A model generated the notes under the pieces. The model ran no database searches. It saw only the letters and a program-made list of their open reading frames with translations, and was not told where the DNA came from. This document shows positions 7,747 to 16,827 of a DNA stretch of 64,000 bases, piece after piece. The number at the start of each line of letters is the position of its first letter. Position 1 is the first letter of the stretch. The stretch covers positions 1,364,001 to 1,428,000 of the forward strand of contig NZ_CP060402.1 of NCBI RefSeq assembly GCF_015040615.1. The letters run 5' to 3'. The DNA comes from Microbacterium sp. YJN-G (GTDB lineage: Bacteria; Actinomycetota; Actinomycetes; Actinomycetales; Microbacteriaceae). A program made the translations under genes and the position numbers.

Positions 7747-8523
7747 GTGAACACCCCAGCCCCGCCCGCCGCCGGAGCATCGCTCCGGATCGAGGGTCTC
7801 GGTCTCGACATCGGAGGTGCGACGATCCTGAAGGACGTCGACCTCACGGTCGAGCCCGGTGCCCTGGTCGGAGTGATCGGACCGAACGGCGCAGGAAAGA
7901 CCACGCTGTTCAACGCCGTCTCAGGAGTGATCCGGCCGACCGCCGGACGCATCCTCATGGACGACGTCGACATCACCCGCACGAGCGTGCCGCAGCGCGC
8001 GCGGGCGGGACTGGGGAGGACCTTCCAGACCTCCAGCCTGTTCCCCCAGCTCACCGTTCGCGAGAACGTGCGCGTCGCGGTGCAGGCCACGGAAGGCGGC
8101 AGCTATTCGCTGCTGCACTTCCCGAGAAGAACGGATGCCGCGAGCATCCGCGCCGAGGAGCTGCTGCACTCCGTGGGCCTCGGGCACCGGCTCGACGCCC
8201 GCGCGGGCGACATCAGCCACGGCGACAAGCGCAAGCTCGAGATCGCCGTGCTGCTGGCCACGCGGTCCCGCCTCGTGCTGCTCGATGAGCCCATGGCCGG
8301 CGTCGCCTCCGGCGACGTCGCGGGACTCGTCGACAGCATCCGGGGCCTGCAGGCCGAGACCGGATGCACCGTGCTGATGGTCGAGCATCACATCGAGGTG
8401 CTCATGGGGCTGGTCGACCTCGTCGCCGTGATGTACTTCGGCACGATCATCGCCGTCGACACCCCGCAGCGGATCATGGAGAACGCCACCGTGCAGAGTG
8501 CATACCTGGGGACCGGAGCATGA
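7747..8523 (+). CDS. livG: ABC transporter ATP-binding protein (LivG type)
   Basis: 258 residues. Walker A is GPNGAGKTTLF (about residue 41), the signature region is ISHGDKRKLEIAV, the LivG-type variant of LSGGQ, and Walker B is RLVLLDEPMAG. The C-terminal 'VTFGTIIA'-like segment with 'GTIIAVDTPQRIMENATVQSAYLG' is typical of LivG. The GTG at 7747 follows GAGGAG. It overlaps the next ATPase gene by ATGA (8520-8523), indicating translational coupling. Confidence 0.9.
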   Translation: MNTPAPPAAGASLRIEGLGLDIGGATILKDVDLTVEPGALVGVIGPNGAGKTTLFNAVSGVIRPTAGRILMDDVDITRTSVPQRARAGLGRTFQTSSLFPQLTVRENVRVAVQATEGGSYSLLHFPRRTDAASIRAEELLHSVGLGHRLDARAGDISHGDKRKLEIAVLLATRSRLVLLDEPMAGVASGDVAGLVDSIRGLQAETGCTVLMVEHHIEVLMGLVDLVAVMYFGTIIAVDTPQRIMENATVQSAYLGTGA

Positions 8524-9227
8524 CCCCGATCCTGCAGGTGCGGAACCTGCGCGCATCCATCGCCGGCCAGCAGGTCGTCGAGGACGTCACCTTCGACGTC
8601 CCCGCGACCGGCATCACCGCCGTGCTCGGCCGCAACGGTGCGGGCAAGACCTCGACGCTGCGCGGCATCCTGGGGCTCATCTCCCGCAAGGGCGAGGTGC
8701 TGCTCGACGGCGAGCGGATCGACGGGTTGAGCACCCACCGCATCGTGCAGCGCGGCGTCGGCTACGTGCCTGAGGACCGTGAGGTGTTCGCGGGCCTCAC
8801 CGTCGCCGAGAACCTCGCTCTCGCCGAGCGCCAGCGCGAGCCGCGCCGCGAGTTCGTCGACCAGCTCTTCCCCGACCTCGTCGCCCGGCGCGAGCAGCGC
8901 GCGGGAACCCTCTCGGGCGGGCAGCAGCAGATGGTCTCGGTCGCACGCGCCCTGCTCAACGACAACCGCCTGCTGCTCGTCGACGAACCCACCAAGGGCC
9001 TTGCGCCCAAGATCGTCACCGAGGTGGCCGACGCGCTGGCCGAAGCGGCCGCGACCGTCCCCATGCTGCTCGTCGAGCAGAACCTCGACGTCGTGCGCCG
9101 TCTCGCCGACCAGGCGATCGTCATCGCCGGCGGCCGCGTCGTGCACACCGGCCGCGCCGCCGACATCCTCGACGACGCCGACCTGACCCGACGCCTCCTG
9201 GGCGTCAGCGCGGAGGAGCACGTATGA
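8520..9227 (+). CDS. livF: ABC transporter ATP-binding protein (LivF type)
   Basis: 235 residues. Walker A is GRNGAGKTSTL, the signature LSGGQQQMVSVARAL, and Walker B LLLVDEPTKGLAP. The 'PEDREVFAGLTVAENL' segment is typical of LivF. The ATG lies in the stop codon of livG, and its own stop overlaps the permease start (ATGA at 9224-9227). It forms the ATPase pair with the preceding gene. Confidence 0.9.
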   Translation: MTPILQVRNLRASIAGQQVVEDVTFDVPATGITAVLGRNGAGKTSTLRGILGLISRKGEVLLDGERIDGLSTHRIVQRGVGYVPEDREVFAGLTVAENLALAERQREPRREFVDQLFPDLVARREQRAGTLSGGQQQMVSVARALLNDNRLLLVDEPTKGLAPKIVTEVADALAEAAATVPMLLVEQNLDVVRRLADQAIVIAGGRVVHTGRAADILDDADLTRRLLGVSAEEHV

Positions 9228-10099
9228 GCACCCTCATCCTCACACTCGTCATCGGCCTGGGCCTGGGCGCGCTGTACTTCCTCGTCGCCAGCGGGCTGAG
9301 CCTGATCTACGGGCTCATGCACGTGCTGAACTTCGCGCACGGCGCCTTCCTCACCCTCAGCGCCTTCGTCGGGTGGGCGTTCGCCCAGCTGATCGGCGTC
9401 TCGAGCTGGGGCGGCTTCCTGCTGTCGATCCTGGTCGGTGCGCTCGTCGGGGCGGTCTTCGCCGCCGTCACCGAACTGCTGCTGATCCGGCCGCTGTACG
9501 AACGGCACATCGAGCAGGTGCTCGTCACCGTCGGACTGTCGTTCGCCGCGATCGCCCTCTTCGAGGGCATCTGGGGCACCGACCCGGTCACGGTCGCAGG
9601 GCCCGCCTGGCTCAGTCAGACCACCAGCGTGCTGGGCGCCAGCATCCCGAACAAGTACTGGGTGCTCATCATCGCCGCAGCGCTCGTGCTCGCCGGCCTC
9701 GTGCTGTTCCTGAACCGCACCCGCTACGGCATGATCATCCGCGCCGGCGTCGAGAACCGGGCCATGGTCACCGCGCTCGGCATCGACGTGCGCCGCTCGT
9801 TCACGCTCGTCTTCGCGATCGGCGGCGCCGCCGCCGGCATCGGCGGAGTGCTCGCCATGCACGCCATGACCTACGTCTCGGCGCACCTGGGCTCGACACT
9901 GCTGATCTTCGCCTTCATCGTCACGGTGGTCGGCGGGCTCGGCTCGCTCACCGGCGCCGCCATCGCCTCGGTGCTCGTCGCGGTGCTGCAGCAGGTGGCC
10001 AACACCTATCTCGGGGGCACCGGCGACTTCATCGTCGTGATCCTGCTGGCCGTGGTGCTGCTGGTGCGGCCCGCGGGACTCATGGGAAGGAGGGCCTGA
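9224..10099 (+). CDS. livH: ABC transporter permease (LivH type)
   Basis: 291 residues with about eight hydrophobic segments. It has the LivH motifs 'GLSLIYGLMHVLNFAHGAF' near the N-terminus, 'RTRYGMIIRAGVENRAMVTALGIDV' (cytoplasmic EAA-like loop) and 'VVGGLGSLTGAAIASVLV' near the C-terminus. The stop is 2 nt before the next permease start. Confidence 0.9.
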   Translation: MSTLILTLVIGLGLGALYFLVASGLSLIYGLMHVLNFAHGAFLTLSAFVGWAFAQLIGVSSWGGFLLSILVGALVGAVFAAVTELLLIRPLYERHIEQVLVTVGLSFAAIALFEGIWGTDPVTVAGPAWLSQTTSVLGASIPNKYWVLIIAAALVLAGLVLFLNRTRYGMIIRAGVENRAMVTALGIDVRRSFTLVFAIGGAAAGIGGVLAMHAMTYVSAHLGSTLLIFAFIVTVVGGLGSLTGAAIASVLVAVLQQVANTYLGGTGDFIVVILLAVVLLVRPAGLMGRRA

Positions 10100-10101
10100 T
10101 C

Positions 10102-11205
10102 ATGCGCGGCACCGTTCCCGCCCGCTGGGCACCGCTCGCCGTCGGTGTCGTCCTGGTCGTCGTACTGGCGATCCTGCCGCTGCTGAACCTGTCGATCCCC
10201 GGCGTCCTGCCCGGCGCCACCTACACGCCGGGATCGCTCGCGCTCATGTCGCTGTGCATGGTGTTCGCGGCCCTCGCCCTGTCGTACAACCTCATGCTCG
10301 GCACCGCCGGGATGCTGTCCTTCGGCCACGCGCTGTACTTCGGCGCCGGAGCCTACGGGCTGGGCATCGTGCTCGACGCGGCGCAGCTGCCGCTCGCGGC
10401 GGGCATCTTCGCCGCGCTCATCGGCGGCATCGTGATCGCCGTCGTCACCGGTGCGGTCGCGATGCGCGTGAACGGCATCCCGTTCGCCATGGTGACCCTC
10501 GCCTTCGCGCAGGCCGGCTCTGTGCTCGTCCGCCGCAATCAGGCGATCACCGGCGGCGAGGAGGGCCTGAGTCTGAACACCGCCACCGTGCCCGACTGGC
10601 TCGTCGGCGTCGTCAACACCAGGAACCTGTACTGGTTCTCGCTCGCGGTGGTCGTCATCGTCTACCTCGTGGTGCTCTGGGTCGACCGCTCGCGTCTCGG
10701 GCACCTCGCCGCCGCCGCACGGGAGAACGACCTGCGCGTGCGGGTGCTCGGCCTGCAGCCGACCCGCGCCAAGCTGCTCGTCTTCGTCGTCGCCGGGCTG
10801 TGCGCCTCGCTCGCCGGCATCGCCTATCTGCTGCTGCAGTCGGGCACCCAGCCCAGCGCCGTCGGTGCCGATCTCACGATCACCGTGCTCGTCATGGTCG
10901 TGCTCGGTGGCGTCGGGTTCCGGTGGGGTGCGATCCTCGGTGGTGTGCTCTACACGATCCTCGACCAGCGTCTGACGGTGCTCGCCCGCGCCGAGGGCAT
11001 CCAGCAGCTGCCCGACGTGCTGCGCGTGCCGCTGTCGGAGCCGCTGTTCCTGCTCGGCGTGCTGTTCATCCTCGTCGTCATGTTCCTGCCCGGCGGCATC
11101 GCCGGCACCGTCGACGCCTGGCTGCGTCGCCGGCGCGGCAGCGCGCCGAGCGCCCGGATCGAGGCGATGGACGAGCAGGACGTCCTCGAGCCGGTGGCAC
11201 GATGA
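10102..11205 (+). CDS. livM: ABC transporter permease (LivM type)
   Basis: 367 residues with about ten hydrophobic segments. It has 'LSYNLMLGTAGMLSFGHALYFG' and 'RENDLRVRVLGLQPTRAKLLVFVVAG', typical of LivM, and the final 'LVMVVLGGVGFRWGAILGGVLY' loop. AAGGAGG sits 5-11 nt upstream of the ATG. It overlaps the acyl-CoA ligase gene by ATGA (11202-11205), so the ligase belongs to the transport operon. Confidence 0.9.
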   Translation: MRGTVPARWAPLAVGVVLVVVLAILPLLNLSIPGVLPGATYTPGSLALMSLCMVFAALALSYNLMLGTAGMLSFGHALYFGAGAYGLGIVLDAAQLPLAAGIFAALIGGIVIAVVTGAVAMRVNGIPFAMVTLAFAQAGSVLVRRNQAITGGEEGLSLNTATVPDWLVGVVNTRNLYWFSLAVVVIVYLVVLWVDRSRLGHLAAAARENDLRVRVLGLQPTRAKLLVFVVAGLCASLAGIAYLLLQSGTQPSAVGADLTITVLVMVVLGGVGFRWGAILGGVLYTILDQRLTVLARAEGIQQLPDVLRVPLSEPLFLLGVLFILVVMFLPGGIAGTVDAWLRRRRGSAPSARIEAMDEQDVLEPVAR

Positions 11206-12767
11206 CCTCCGGGATCGTGGGAGCGCACACGATCGGCCGCTGGCTGCACGACAGCGCCCTCGCAGCCCCTGCCCGCATCGCGATCGATGACCGCGGGGTG
11301 CGCACCGACTACCGCACCCTCGCCGACCGTGTCGACGCGCTCGCGCGGCGGCTGACGGATGCCGGGTACGGCGCCGGGCAGCGGATCGCGACGGTCTCGG
11401 GGAACTCGGCCGACCACATCGTCGCCTTCTTCGCCTGTGCACAGCTCGGAATCGCCTTCGTCCCGCTGTCGTGGCGGCTGACCCCGGCCGAACTGGCCGA
11501 CCTGATCACGCGCACGGCGCCCGCCCTGCTGCTGGTCGAGGACGAGCACGCGGCGCTCACGACCGCGGCGCTGGAGCTCGCGGAGGCCGCCCCTTCTCGT
11601 GTCGCACTCGGCGTCGCGGGGGTGGAGGCGGATGCGCCCGCCGCGGTGGATGCCGTCGCCGCGCGCCCCGCGCACGACGACGACCCGCTGCTGATCATCT
11701 ACACCTCCGGCAGCGAAGCGGCGCCCAAGGGCGTGGTGCTCACCCACGAGAACTGCTTCTGGAACAACCTCGCCCTCGACCGCGCCATGCCGCTCGACGC
11801 CGACGACGTCGTGCTGGCGATGCTGCCCCAGTACCACGTGGCCGCCTGGAACGTGCAGCCGCTGCAGGCGTGGTGGCGCGGCGCCACGGTCGTGCTCGAG
11901 CGCGGCTTCGACCCGGGCCGGGTGCTGCAGCTGATCACCGCGCGCGGCGTGACCGCGATGATGGGGGTGCCCACGCAGTACCGGATGCTGCAGCGGCATC
12001 CGCTGTGGTCCTGCGCCGACCTGTCGTCGCTGACCCGCATCGTCGCGGGCGGAGCCACCATCCCCGAGGATCTCGCCGCACTGTGGGGTGAACGCGGGCT
12101 CGCGTTCACCCAGGGCTACGGGCTCACCGAGGCCGGCCCCAACGTGCTCTTCCTGGCACCCGAGCTCGCCGCCGAGCACCCCGGTGCCGTCGGGCGTCCC
12201 TACCCGGGGGTCGACGTGTGCCTGGTCGATCCCGACACCGGACTCGAGCTCGAGGGCGCCGCCACCGGAGAGCTGTGGGTGCGGGGGGCGAGCGTGTTCG
12301 CCGGCTATCTGGACGACCCCGAGGCCACGGCACGCGCACGGCACGGCGAATGGCTGCGCACCGGTGACCTGCTGCAGCGCGACGCCCAGGGCATCCACCG
12401 CGTCGTCGATCGCCTGAAGGAGATCTACGTGTCGGGCGGTGAGAACGTCGCCCCGGCCGCGGTCGAGCGCGCCCTCGCCGCGCACCCGCTGGTCGTGGCC
12501 TGCGCGGTCGTCGGCGTCGCCGACGAGACCTGGGGCGAGCGGGGCTTCGCGTTCGTCGTGACCAGCGGCGCCGTCTCGGCCGACGAGCTGCGCGCGTTCG
12601 CGGCGGAGCGGCTGGCGTCGTTCAAGCTGCCCGCGCGCATCGAGTTCATCGACAGGCTGCCGCGCTCGACCATCGACAAGGTCGCCCGCAGCACGCTGCG
12701 CCGCATGGCGCAGGACCTCATGGCGGCGCAGCCCGCCCAGAAGGAGACGCATGACCGTGCACACTGA
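11202..12767 (+). CDS. AMP-dependent acyl-CoA synthetase/ligase
   Basis: 521 residues of the ANL superfamily. Visible motifs are 'LLIIYTSGSEAAPKGVVLTH' (P-loop-like A3; the usual TSGTTG is TSGSEA), 'FTQGYGLTEAGP' (A5), 'WLRTGDLLQRD' (A7), 'VVDRLKEIYVSGGENV' (A8) and 'RSTIDKVARSTL' (A10, catalytic Lys). The enzyme activates a carboxylic acid to its CoA thioester. The chain length is not readable from sequence, and an imported short or medium acid would fit the operon. The substitution in A3 is unusual enough to deserve note. Confidence 0.85.
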   Translation: MTSGIVGAHTIGRWLHDSALAAPARIAIDDRGVRTDYRTLADRVDALARRLTDAGYGAGQRIATVSGNSADHIVAFFACAQLGIAFVPLSWRLTPAELADLITRTAPALLLVEDEHAALTTAALELAEAAPSRVALGVAGVEADAPAAVDAVAARPAHDDDPLLIIYTSGSEAAPKGVVLTHENCFWNNLALDRAMPLDADDVVLAMLPQYHVAAWNVQPLQAWWRGATVVLERGFDPGRVLQLITARGVTAMMGVPTQYRMLQRHPLWSCADLSSLTRIVAGGATIPEDLAALWGERGLAFTQGYGLTEAGPNVLFLAPELAAEHPGAVGRPYPGVDVCLVDPDTGLELEGAATGELWVRGASVFAGYLDDPEATARARHGEWLRTGDLLQRDAQGIHRVVDRLKEIYVSGGENVAPAAVERALAAHPLVVACAVVGVADETWGERGFAFVVTSGAVSADELRAFAAERLASFKLPARIEFIDRLPRSTIDKVARSTLRRMAQDLMAAQPAQKETHDRAH

Positions 12768-13440
12768 CGACCCGCCGATCTCGCCGGCGACCGGACGGCC
12801 GTTGACCAAGCGCGGCCAGCAGACGCGTCGTCGCCTGCTGGAGGCCGCAGAGCAGGTCTTCGCCGATCTCGGCTACCACGAGGCGTCGATCGTGAAGATC
12901 ACCGACAGTGCCGGCGTGGCGCTGGGCACGTTCTACCTGTACTTCGACAGCAAGCAGTCGATCTTCGAGGCGCTGGTCGTCGACCTGAACAGCCGCGTGC
13001 GCCACTCGATGTCCGAGGCGATGGCGGGGGCCGCCGACCGCATCGAGGCCGAGCGCCTCGGCTTCGAGGGCTTCTTCCGGTTCACCGCGCAGCATCCCGC
13101 CCTCTACCGCGTCGTGCGCGAGGCCGAGTTCGTCTCACCGGCGATGCTGAAGCTGCACTACGAGCGCATCGTCGACGGCTACCGCGCGGGACTCGCCGCC
13201 GCGCAGCGCGACGGTGAGATCGCCGCCGAGCTCGACACCGAGGTCGTCGCCTGGGCGCTGATGGGCGCCGGCGAGCTGATCGGCATGCGGTATCTGCTCT
13301 GGGAGAGGGATGCCGATGGCTGCCCGCCCGAGCAGATCGATCCGGCTGTGCTCGAGGGCATGACCGCATTCATCACCCGGGCGCTGCGCCCGGATGCCAC
13401 GGCCACAGAGCCCGATGCCACGGAGGGGGTACAGCGATGA
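12751..13440 (+). CDS. TetR family regulator of the transport/degradation operon
   Basis: 229 residues. The DNA-binding domain (about residues 20-70) has 'RRRLLEAAEQVFADLGYHEASI' and 'ITDSAGVALGTFYLYFDSKQSIFEALV'. The start overlaps the ligase gene by 17 nt and has AAGGAGA upstream, and its stop overlaps the dehydrogenase start (ATGA 13437-13440). A regulator embedded in the operon that it probably controls would typically sense the acid or acyl-CoA. Confidence 0.85.
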   Translation: MTVHTDDPPISPATGRPLTKRGQQTRRRLLEAAEQVFADLGYHEASIVKITDSAGVALGTFYLYFDSKQSIFEALVVDLNSRVRHSMSEAMAGAADRIEAERLGFEGFFRFTAQHPALYRVVREAEFVSPAMLKLHYERIVDGYRAGLAAAQRDGEIAAELDTEVVAWALMGAGELIGMRYLLWERDADGCPPEQIDPAVLEGMTAFITRALRPDATATEPDATEGVQR

Positions 13441-14189
13441 CGGAGCAGGATCTCGCCGGACGGCGAGCCGTGATCACCGGAGGGGCGAGCGGTATCGGCC
13501 TCGCCTGCGCACGGGAGTTCGCCCGCAGAGGCGCGCACGTCGTGATCGCCGACCTCGACGCCGCGGCTGCCGAGACCGCGGCAACCGAGCTCGGCGGGGA
13601 GGCCTGGGTCGTCGACCTGTCCGACACCCGGGCTCTCGACACCCTCGCGCTCGACGCCGACATCCTCGTCAACAACGCCGGCATCCAGCGGGTGAGCCCG
13701 ATCGTCGACTTCGACCCCGAGGCGTTCCGCAGCATCCAGCGCATCATGGTCGAGGCGCCGTTCCTGCTGATCCGCGCCGTGCTGCCAGGCATGTACGAGC
13801 GCGGCTGGGGCCGGATCGTGAACGTCTCCAGCGTGCACGGGCTGCGCGCGAGCGCCTTCAAGTCGGCCTACGTCACCGCCAAGCACGCACTGGAAGGTCT
13901 CTCGAAGGTCACCGCCCTGGAGGGCGGACCGCACGGCGTGACCAGCAACTGCATCAACCCCGGCTACGTGCGCACGCCGCTGGTCGAGAAGCAGATCGCC
14001 GACCAGGCACGTCTGCACGACATTCCCGAGAGCGAGGTCGTGCAGCGGATCATGCTGACCGAGAGCGCGATCAAGCGCCTCGTCGAGGCCGATGAGGTCG
14101 CGTCGCTGGCGGGATGGCTGACCTCGGACACCGCGGGCATGGTCACCGGCGCCTCGTACACGATGGACGGCGGATGGAGCGCCCGGTGA
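13437..14189 (+). CDS. bdhA: Short-chain dehydrogenase, probable 3-hydroxybutyrate dehydrogenase
   Basis: 250 residues. The NAD(P) motif is TGGASGIG (residues 14-21), then NNAG, and the catalytic Ser with Tyr-x-x-x-Lys (YVTAK). The C-terminal part has 'QIADQARLHDIPESEVVQRI', 'MLTESAIKRLVEADEVA' and the ending 'TMDGGWSAR', which is the pattern of D-3-hydroxybutyrate dehydrogenases (acetoacetate formation with NAD+). It lies 1 nt from the hydrolase and about 1.8 kb from the acetoacetate-activating CoA-transferase, which supports the assignment. Confidence 0.82.
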   Translation: MTEQDLAGRRAVITGGASGIGLACAREFARRGAHVVIADLDAAAAETAATELGGEAWVVDLSDTRALDTLALDADILVNNAGIQRVSPIVDFDPEAFRSIQRIMVEAPFLLIRAVLPGMYERGWGRIVNVSSVHGLRASAFKSAYVTAKHALEGLSKVTALEGGPHGVTSNCINPGYVRTPLVEKQIADQARLHDIPESEVVQRIMLTESAIKRLVEADEVASLAGWLTSDTAGMVTGASYTMDGGWSAR

Positions 14190-15100
14190 TGCGCCACGCG
14201 TACCGCACCACCGATGTTCCCGTCGCCGGGGGCGAACTGCGCGTGGGCATCTGGGAGCCCGAGGGCGGCGCCACAGCGACCGTCCTGCTGATCCACGGCG
14301 TGACCGCCTCGCACCTGGCCTGGCCATTCGTCGTCGAACGGCTCCCCGGCGTGCGCGTGATCGCGCCGGATCTGCGCGGTCGCGGCGCGAGCGGTGCCGT
14401 CGAGGGGCCGGCCGGCATGGCCGCGCACGCCGACGACCTCGCCGCCGTGCTGCATGCGCTGGGCATCGGCAGCACGCTCGTGGTCGGCCACTCGATGGGC
14501 GCCTTCGTCGCGGTGGTGCTCGCGCACCGGCACCCCGAGCGGGTGCGGCGTCTCGTACTCGTCGACGGAGGGATGCCGCTGGCCGTGCCGGCCGGTGTCG
14601 CACCCGAGCAGCTCGTGCAGGTGATCCTGGGGCCGGTCGCCGAGCGCCTGTCGCGGCGATGGACCGGCGTGCGGCAGTACACCGACGAGTTCTGGCGCCC
14701 GCATCCCGCCTTCGCGCGGCACTGGAGCGACGAGCTCGAGGCGTACATCGCGTACGACCTGGTGCCCGACGGCGATGCCTTCCGCGCAGCGACCCGCTAC
14801 GAGGTCATGGCCGAGGACACCCTCGACATGAACACCGGCTCTGCGCTGCCCGATGCGCTGGATGCCCTGTCGGTGCCGACTCTGCTGATCACGGTGCCGC
14901 GCGGCCTGCAGGACGAGGAGCCAGGACTGTACCCCGAGCAGCACCTGCGCAGCGTGCTCGCGGCGCACCCCGCCGTGCGACATGTGCGCTTGGACGACCT
15001 CAACCACTACACCGTCGTGATGTCCCCGGCGGGGGCTGAGGCGCTCGGCCCGCTCATCCGGGAGGAGCTGAGCCTGGCCGAGCCGGCGCGGTCGACTTGA
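14189..15100 (+). CDS. Alpha/beta hydrolase
   Basis: 303 residues. The oxyanion region is 'LLIHGVTASHLAW', the nucleophile elbow GHSMG (Ser), and the probable catalytic His is in 'DDLNHYTVV'. The ATG at 14189 shares one base with the preceding stop; an in-frame ATG at 14174 is possible. Position at the end of an operon with 3-hydroxybutyrate dehydrogenase suggests an esterase or lactonase that releases a hydroxy acid from an ester or oligomer; this is inference from context. Confidence 0.8.
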   Translation: MRHAYRTTDVPVAGGELRVGIWEPEGGATATVLLIHGVTASHLAWPFVVERLPGVRVIAPDLRGRGASGAVEGPAGMAAHADDLAAVLHALGIGSTLVVGHSMGAFVAVVLAHRHPERVRRLVLVDGGMPLAVPAGVAPEQLVQVILGPVAERLSRRWTGVRQYTDEFWRPHPAFARHWSDELEAYIAYDLVPDGDAFRAATRYEVMAEDTLDMNTGSALPDALDALSVPTLLITVPRGLQDEEPGLYPEQHLRSVLAAHPAVRHVRLDDLNHYTVVMSPAGAEALGPLIREELSLAEPARST

Positions 15101-15107
15101 CGCGCTG

Positions 15108-15149
15108 CGCCGGCGCCCGTCCGATGGGGATCAGCGACGGGCGCCGGCG
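15108..15149. terminator. Bidirectional terminator overlapping the IclR 3' end
   Basis: Perfect 14-bp arms CGCCGGCGCCCGTC (15108-15121) and their complement (15136-15149) enclose a 14-nt loop. The right arm lies inside the last codons of the IclR gene, whose stop is at 15131-15133, and the left arm follows the hydrolase stop at 15100, so one hairpin can end both transcripts. Confidence 0.7.
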
Positions 15150-15925
15150 ATCCGCGACGAGAGCTGGTGGGCGTGCGCGAGCAGCGTGCGGCCCAGCTGG
15201 GGCAGCCGGTCCGGACCGAAGCGGAACTCCACGCCGGTGAGGCTCAGCGCCCACTCCGGCCGGCCCTCACGATCGAACACGGCCGCGCCGATTCCCCACG
15301 ACCCCTCGACGATGAGCCCCGGGTTCACGGCATAGCCTCGCGACTTCGTCTCGCGCAGCCGGGTGCGCAGCGGCGCGATCCCGTGCGGCCGCCCCCAGCG
15401 CTCTTCGAGCTCGGGATGCCGCTCGAGGTACGCATCCACATCGTGGTCAGGCAGGAACGAGAGGATGGCCAGGCCGGCACTGGCGACTCCCAGCGGAAAG
15501 CGCACGCCCTCGCTGAGCACGAAGGAGCGGATGGGGAACGAGCCCTCCTCGCGCACCAGGCACACCGTCTCATCCGCCCGCCGGGTGGACAGGAACGCGC
15601 TCTCCTCGGTCTTCACCGCCAGCGAGCGCACGATGTCGCGGGAAAGCTCGGTGATGTCGTACCGTGACGCGGCGATCGTTCCCATAAGATACAGCTCGGG
15701 ACCCGGCATCCACAGCGCCGTCGCGGGGTCCTGATCGACGAGCCCCTCCACCCGCAGCGCGGTGAGCAGCCGGTGCGTCGTGGAGCGGCTGAGATCGGCA
15801 TCCCCGGCCAGCCGCTGCAGCGACGCGCCGTCCGCGGAGGCGGTGACCAGGCGCAGCAGCGCCGCCGCCCGCGCGACCGCCTGCGCACCCGGGACGGTGC
15901 GCCTGGCGGTGTTCGATGATTCCAT
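15131..15925 (-). CDS. IclR family transcriptional regulator
   Basis: 264 residues. The N-terminal winged helix (about residues 10-75) has 'AVARAAALLRLVTASADGASLQRLAGDADLSRSTTHRLL'. The C-terminal effector domain (about 80-260) has 'SRDIVRSLAVKTEESAFLS', 'LGVASAGLAILSFLPD' and 'YAVNPGLIVEGSWGIGAAV'. It is divergent from the CoA-transferase/thiolase genes with palindromes in between, so it is the likely regulator of that unit. IclR proteins control both ketone-body-type and beta-ketoadipate (pca) pathways; see the thiolase entry for the choice. Confidence 0.88.
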   Translation of the reverse strand: MESSNTARRTVPGAQAVARAAALLRLVTASADGASLQRLAGDADLSRSTTHRLLTALRVEGLVDQDPATALWMPGPELYLMGTIAASRYDITELSRDIVRSLAVKTEESAFLSTRRADETVCLVREEGSFPIRSFVLSEGVRFPLGVASAGLAILSFLPDHDVDAYLERHPELEERWGRPHGIAPLRTRLRETKSRGYAVNPGLIVEGSWGIGAAVFDREGRPEWALSLTGVEFRFGPDRLPQLGRTLLAHAHQLSSRIAGARR

Positions 15926-15938
15926 GATGTGGACGCTA

Positions 15939-15974
15939 GTCGCCTGTGCGACCACATCGCAAGCATGCGCTTGC
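15939..15974. promoter_or_regulatory. Two adjacent inverted repeats, candidate IclR operators
   Basis: GTCGC-CTGT-GCGAC (15939-15952) and GCAAGC-ATGC-GCTTGC (15959-15974) sit side by side in the 103-bp gap between the IclR start and the CoA-transferase start. Each has perfect arms. Confidence 0.45.
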
Positions 15975-16028
15975 CCGTGCCGACCCGCCGGGCGGATGCT
16001 GGAGAGAACCATCACGAAGGAGTGCTCT

Positions 16029-16826
16029 GTGATCGACAAGCAGTTCTCATCAGCGGCGGACGCCGTCGCCGACATCCCCGACGGGGCCTCGCTGGCCGTC
16101 GGCGGCTTCGGGCTCTCCGGCAACCCGATGAAGCTCATCGAGGCCCTGCACGCGCAGGGCACGAGCGGGCTGAGCGTCGTCAGCAACAACTGCGGCGTGG
16201 ACGACTGGGGGCTCGGCGTCCTGCTCGCCTCCCGCCGCATCCGCAAGATGACCTCGTCGTACGTCGGCGAGAACAAGGAGTTCGAGCGTCAGTTCCTCGA
16301 GGGCGACCTCGAGCTCGAGCTGACCCCGCAGGGCACCCTGGCCGAGAAGCTGCGCGCCGGCGGCGCCGGCATCGCCGCGTTCTTCACGCAGACCGGCGTC
16401 GGCACCCAGGTCGCCGAGGGCGGGCTGCCCCGGCGCTACAACCCCGACGGGACGATCGCGGTCGCCTCGCCGGTCAAGGAGGTGCGCGGGTTCGACGTGC
16501 GCGGCGAGCAGCGCGACTTCGTGCTCGAGGACTCCATCGCCACCGACTTCGCGCTCGTCCACGCGCTCAGGGGCGACCGGCACGGCAACCTGATCTTCAA
16601 CAAGGCGGCCCGCAACTTCAACCCGCTCGCCGCCATGGCAGGCCGGGTCTGCATCGCCCAGGTCGAAGAGCTCGTCGAGCCGGGCGAGCTCGACCCCGAC
16701 AGCATCCACCTGCCCGGCGTGTACGTGCATCGCGTCGTCGAGGTGGGCACCGGCATCGAGAAGCGCATCGAACGCCGCACCGTGCGCGCTTCGGCGGGCG
16801 CAGAGACCCAGGAAAGGGAGGTCTGA
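16029..16826 (+). CDS. scoA: 3-oxoacid CoA-transferase subunit A
   Basis: 265 residues. It carries '[23 protein letters not shown]', '[18 protein letters not shown]', '[29 protein letters not shown]' and '[17 protein letters not shown]', standard for the alpha subunit. GTG start with AAGGAG at 16017-16022. With the B subunit (1-nt gap) it moves CoA from succinyl-CoA to acetoacetate, or to 3-oxoadipate in the pca variant. Confidence 0.9.
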   Translation: MIDKQFSSAADAVADIPDGASLAVGGFGLSGNPMKLIEALHAQGTSGLSVVSNNCGVDDWGLGVLLASRRIRKMTSSYVGENKEFERQFLEGDLELELTPQGTLAEKLRAGGAGIAAFFTQTGVGTQVAEGGLPRRYNPDGTIAVASPVKEVRGFDVRGEQRDFVLEDSIATDFALVHALRGDRHGNLIFNKAARNFNPLAAMAGRVCIAQVEELVEPGELDPDSIHLPGVYVHRVVEVGTGIEKRIERRTVRASAGAETQEREV

Positions 16827-16827
16827 C

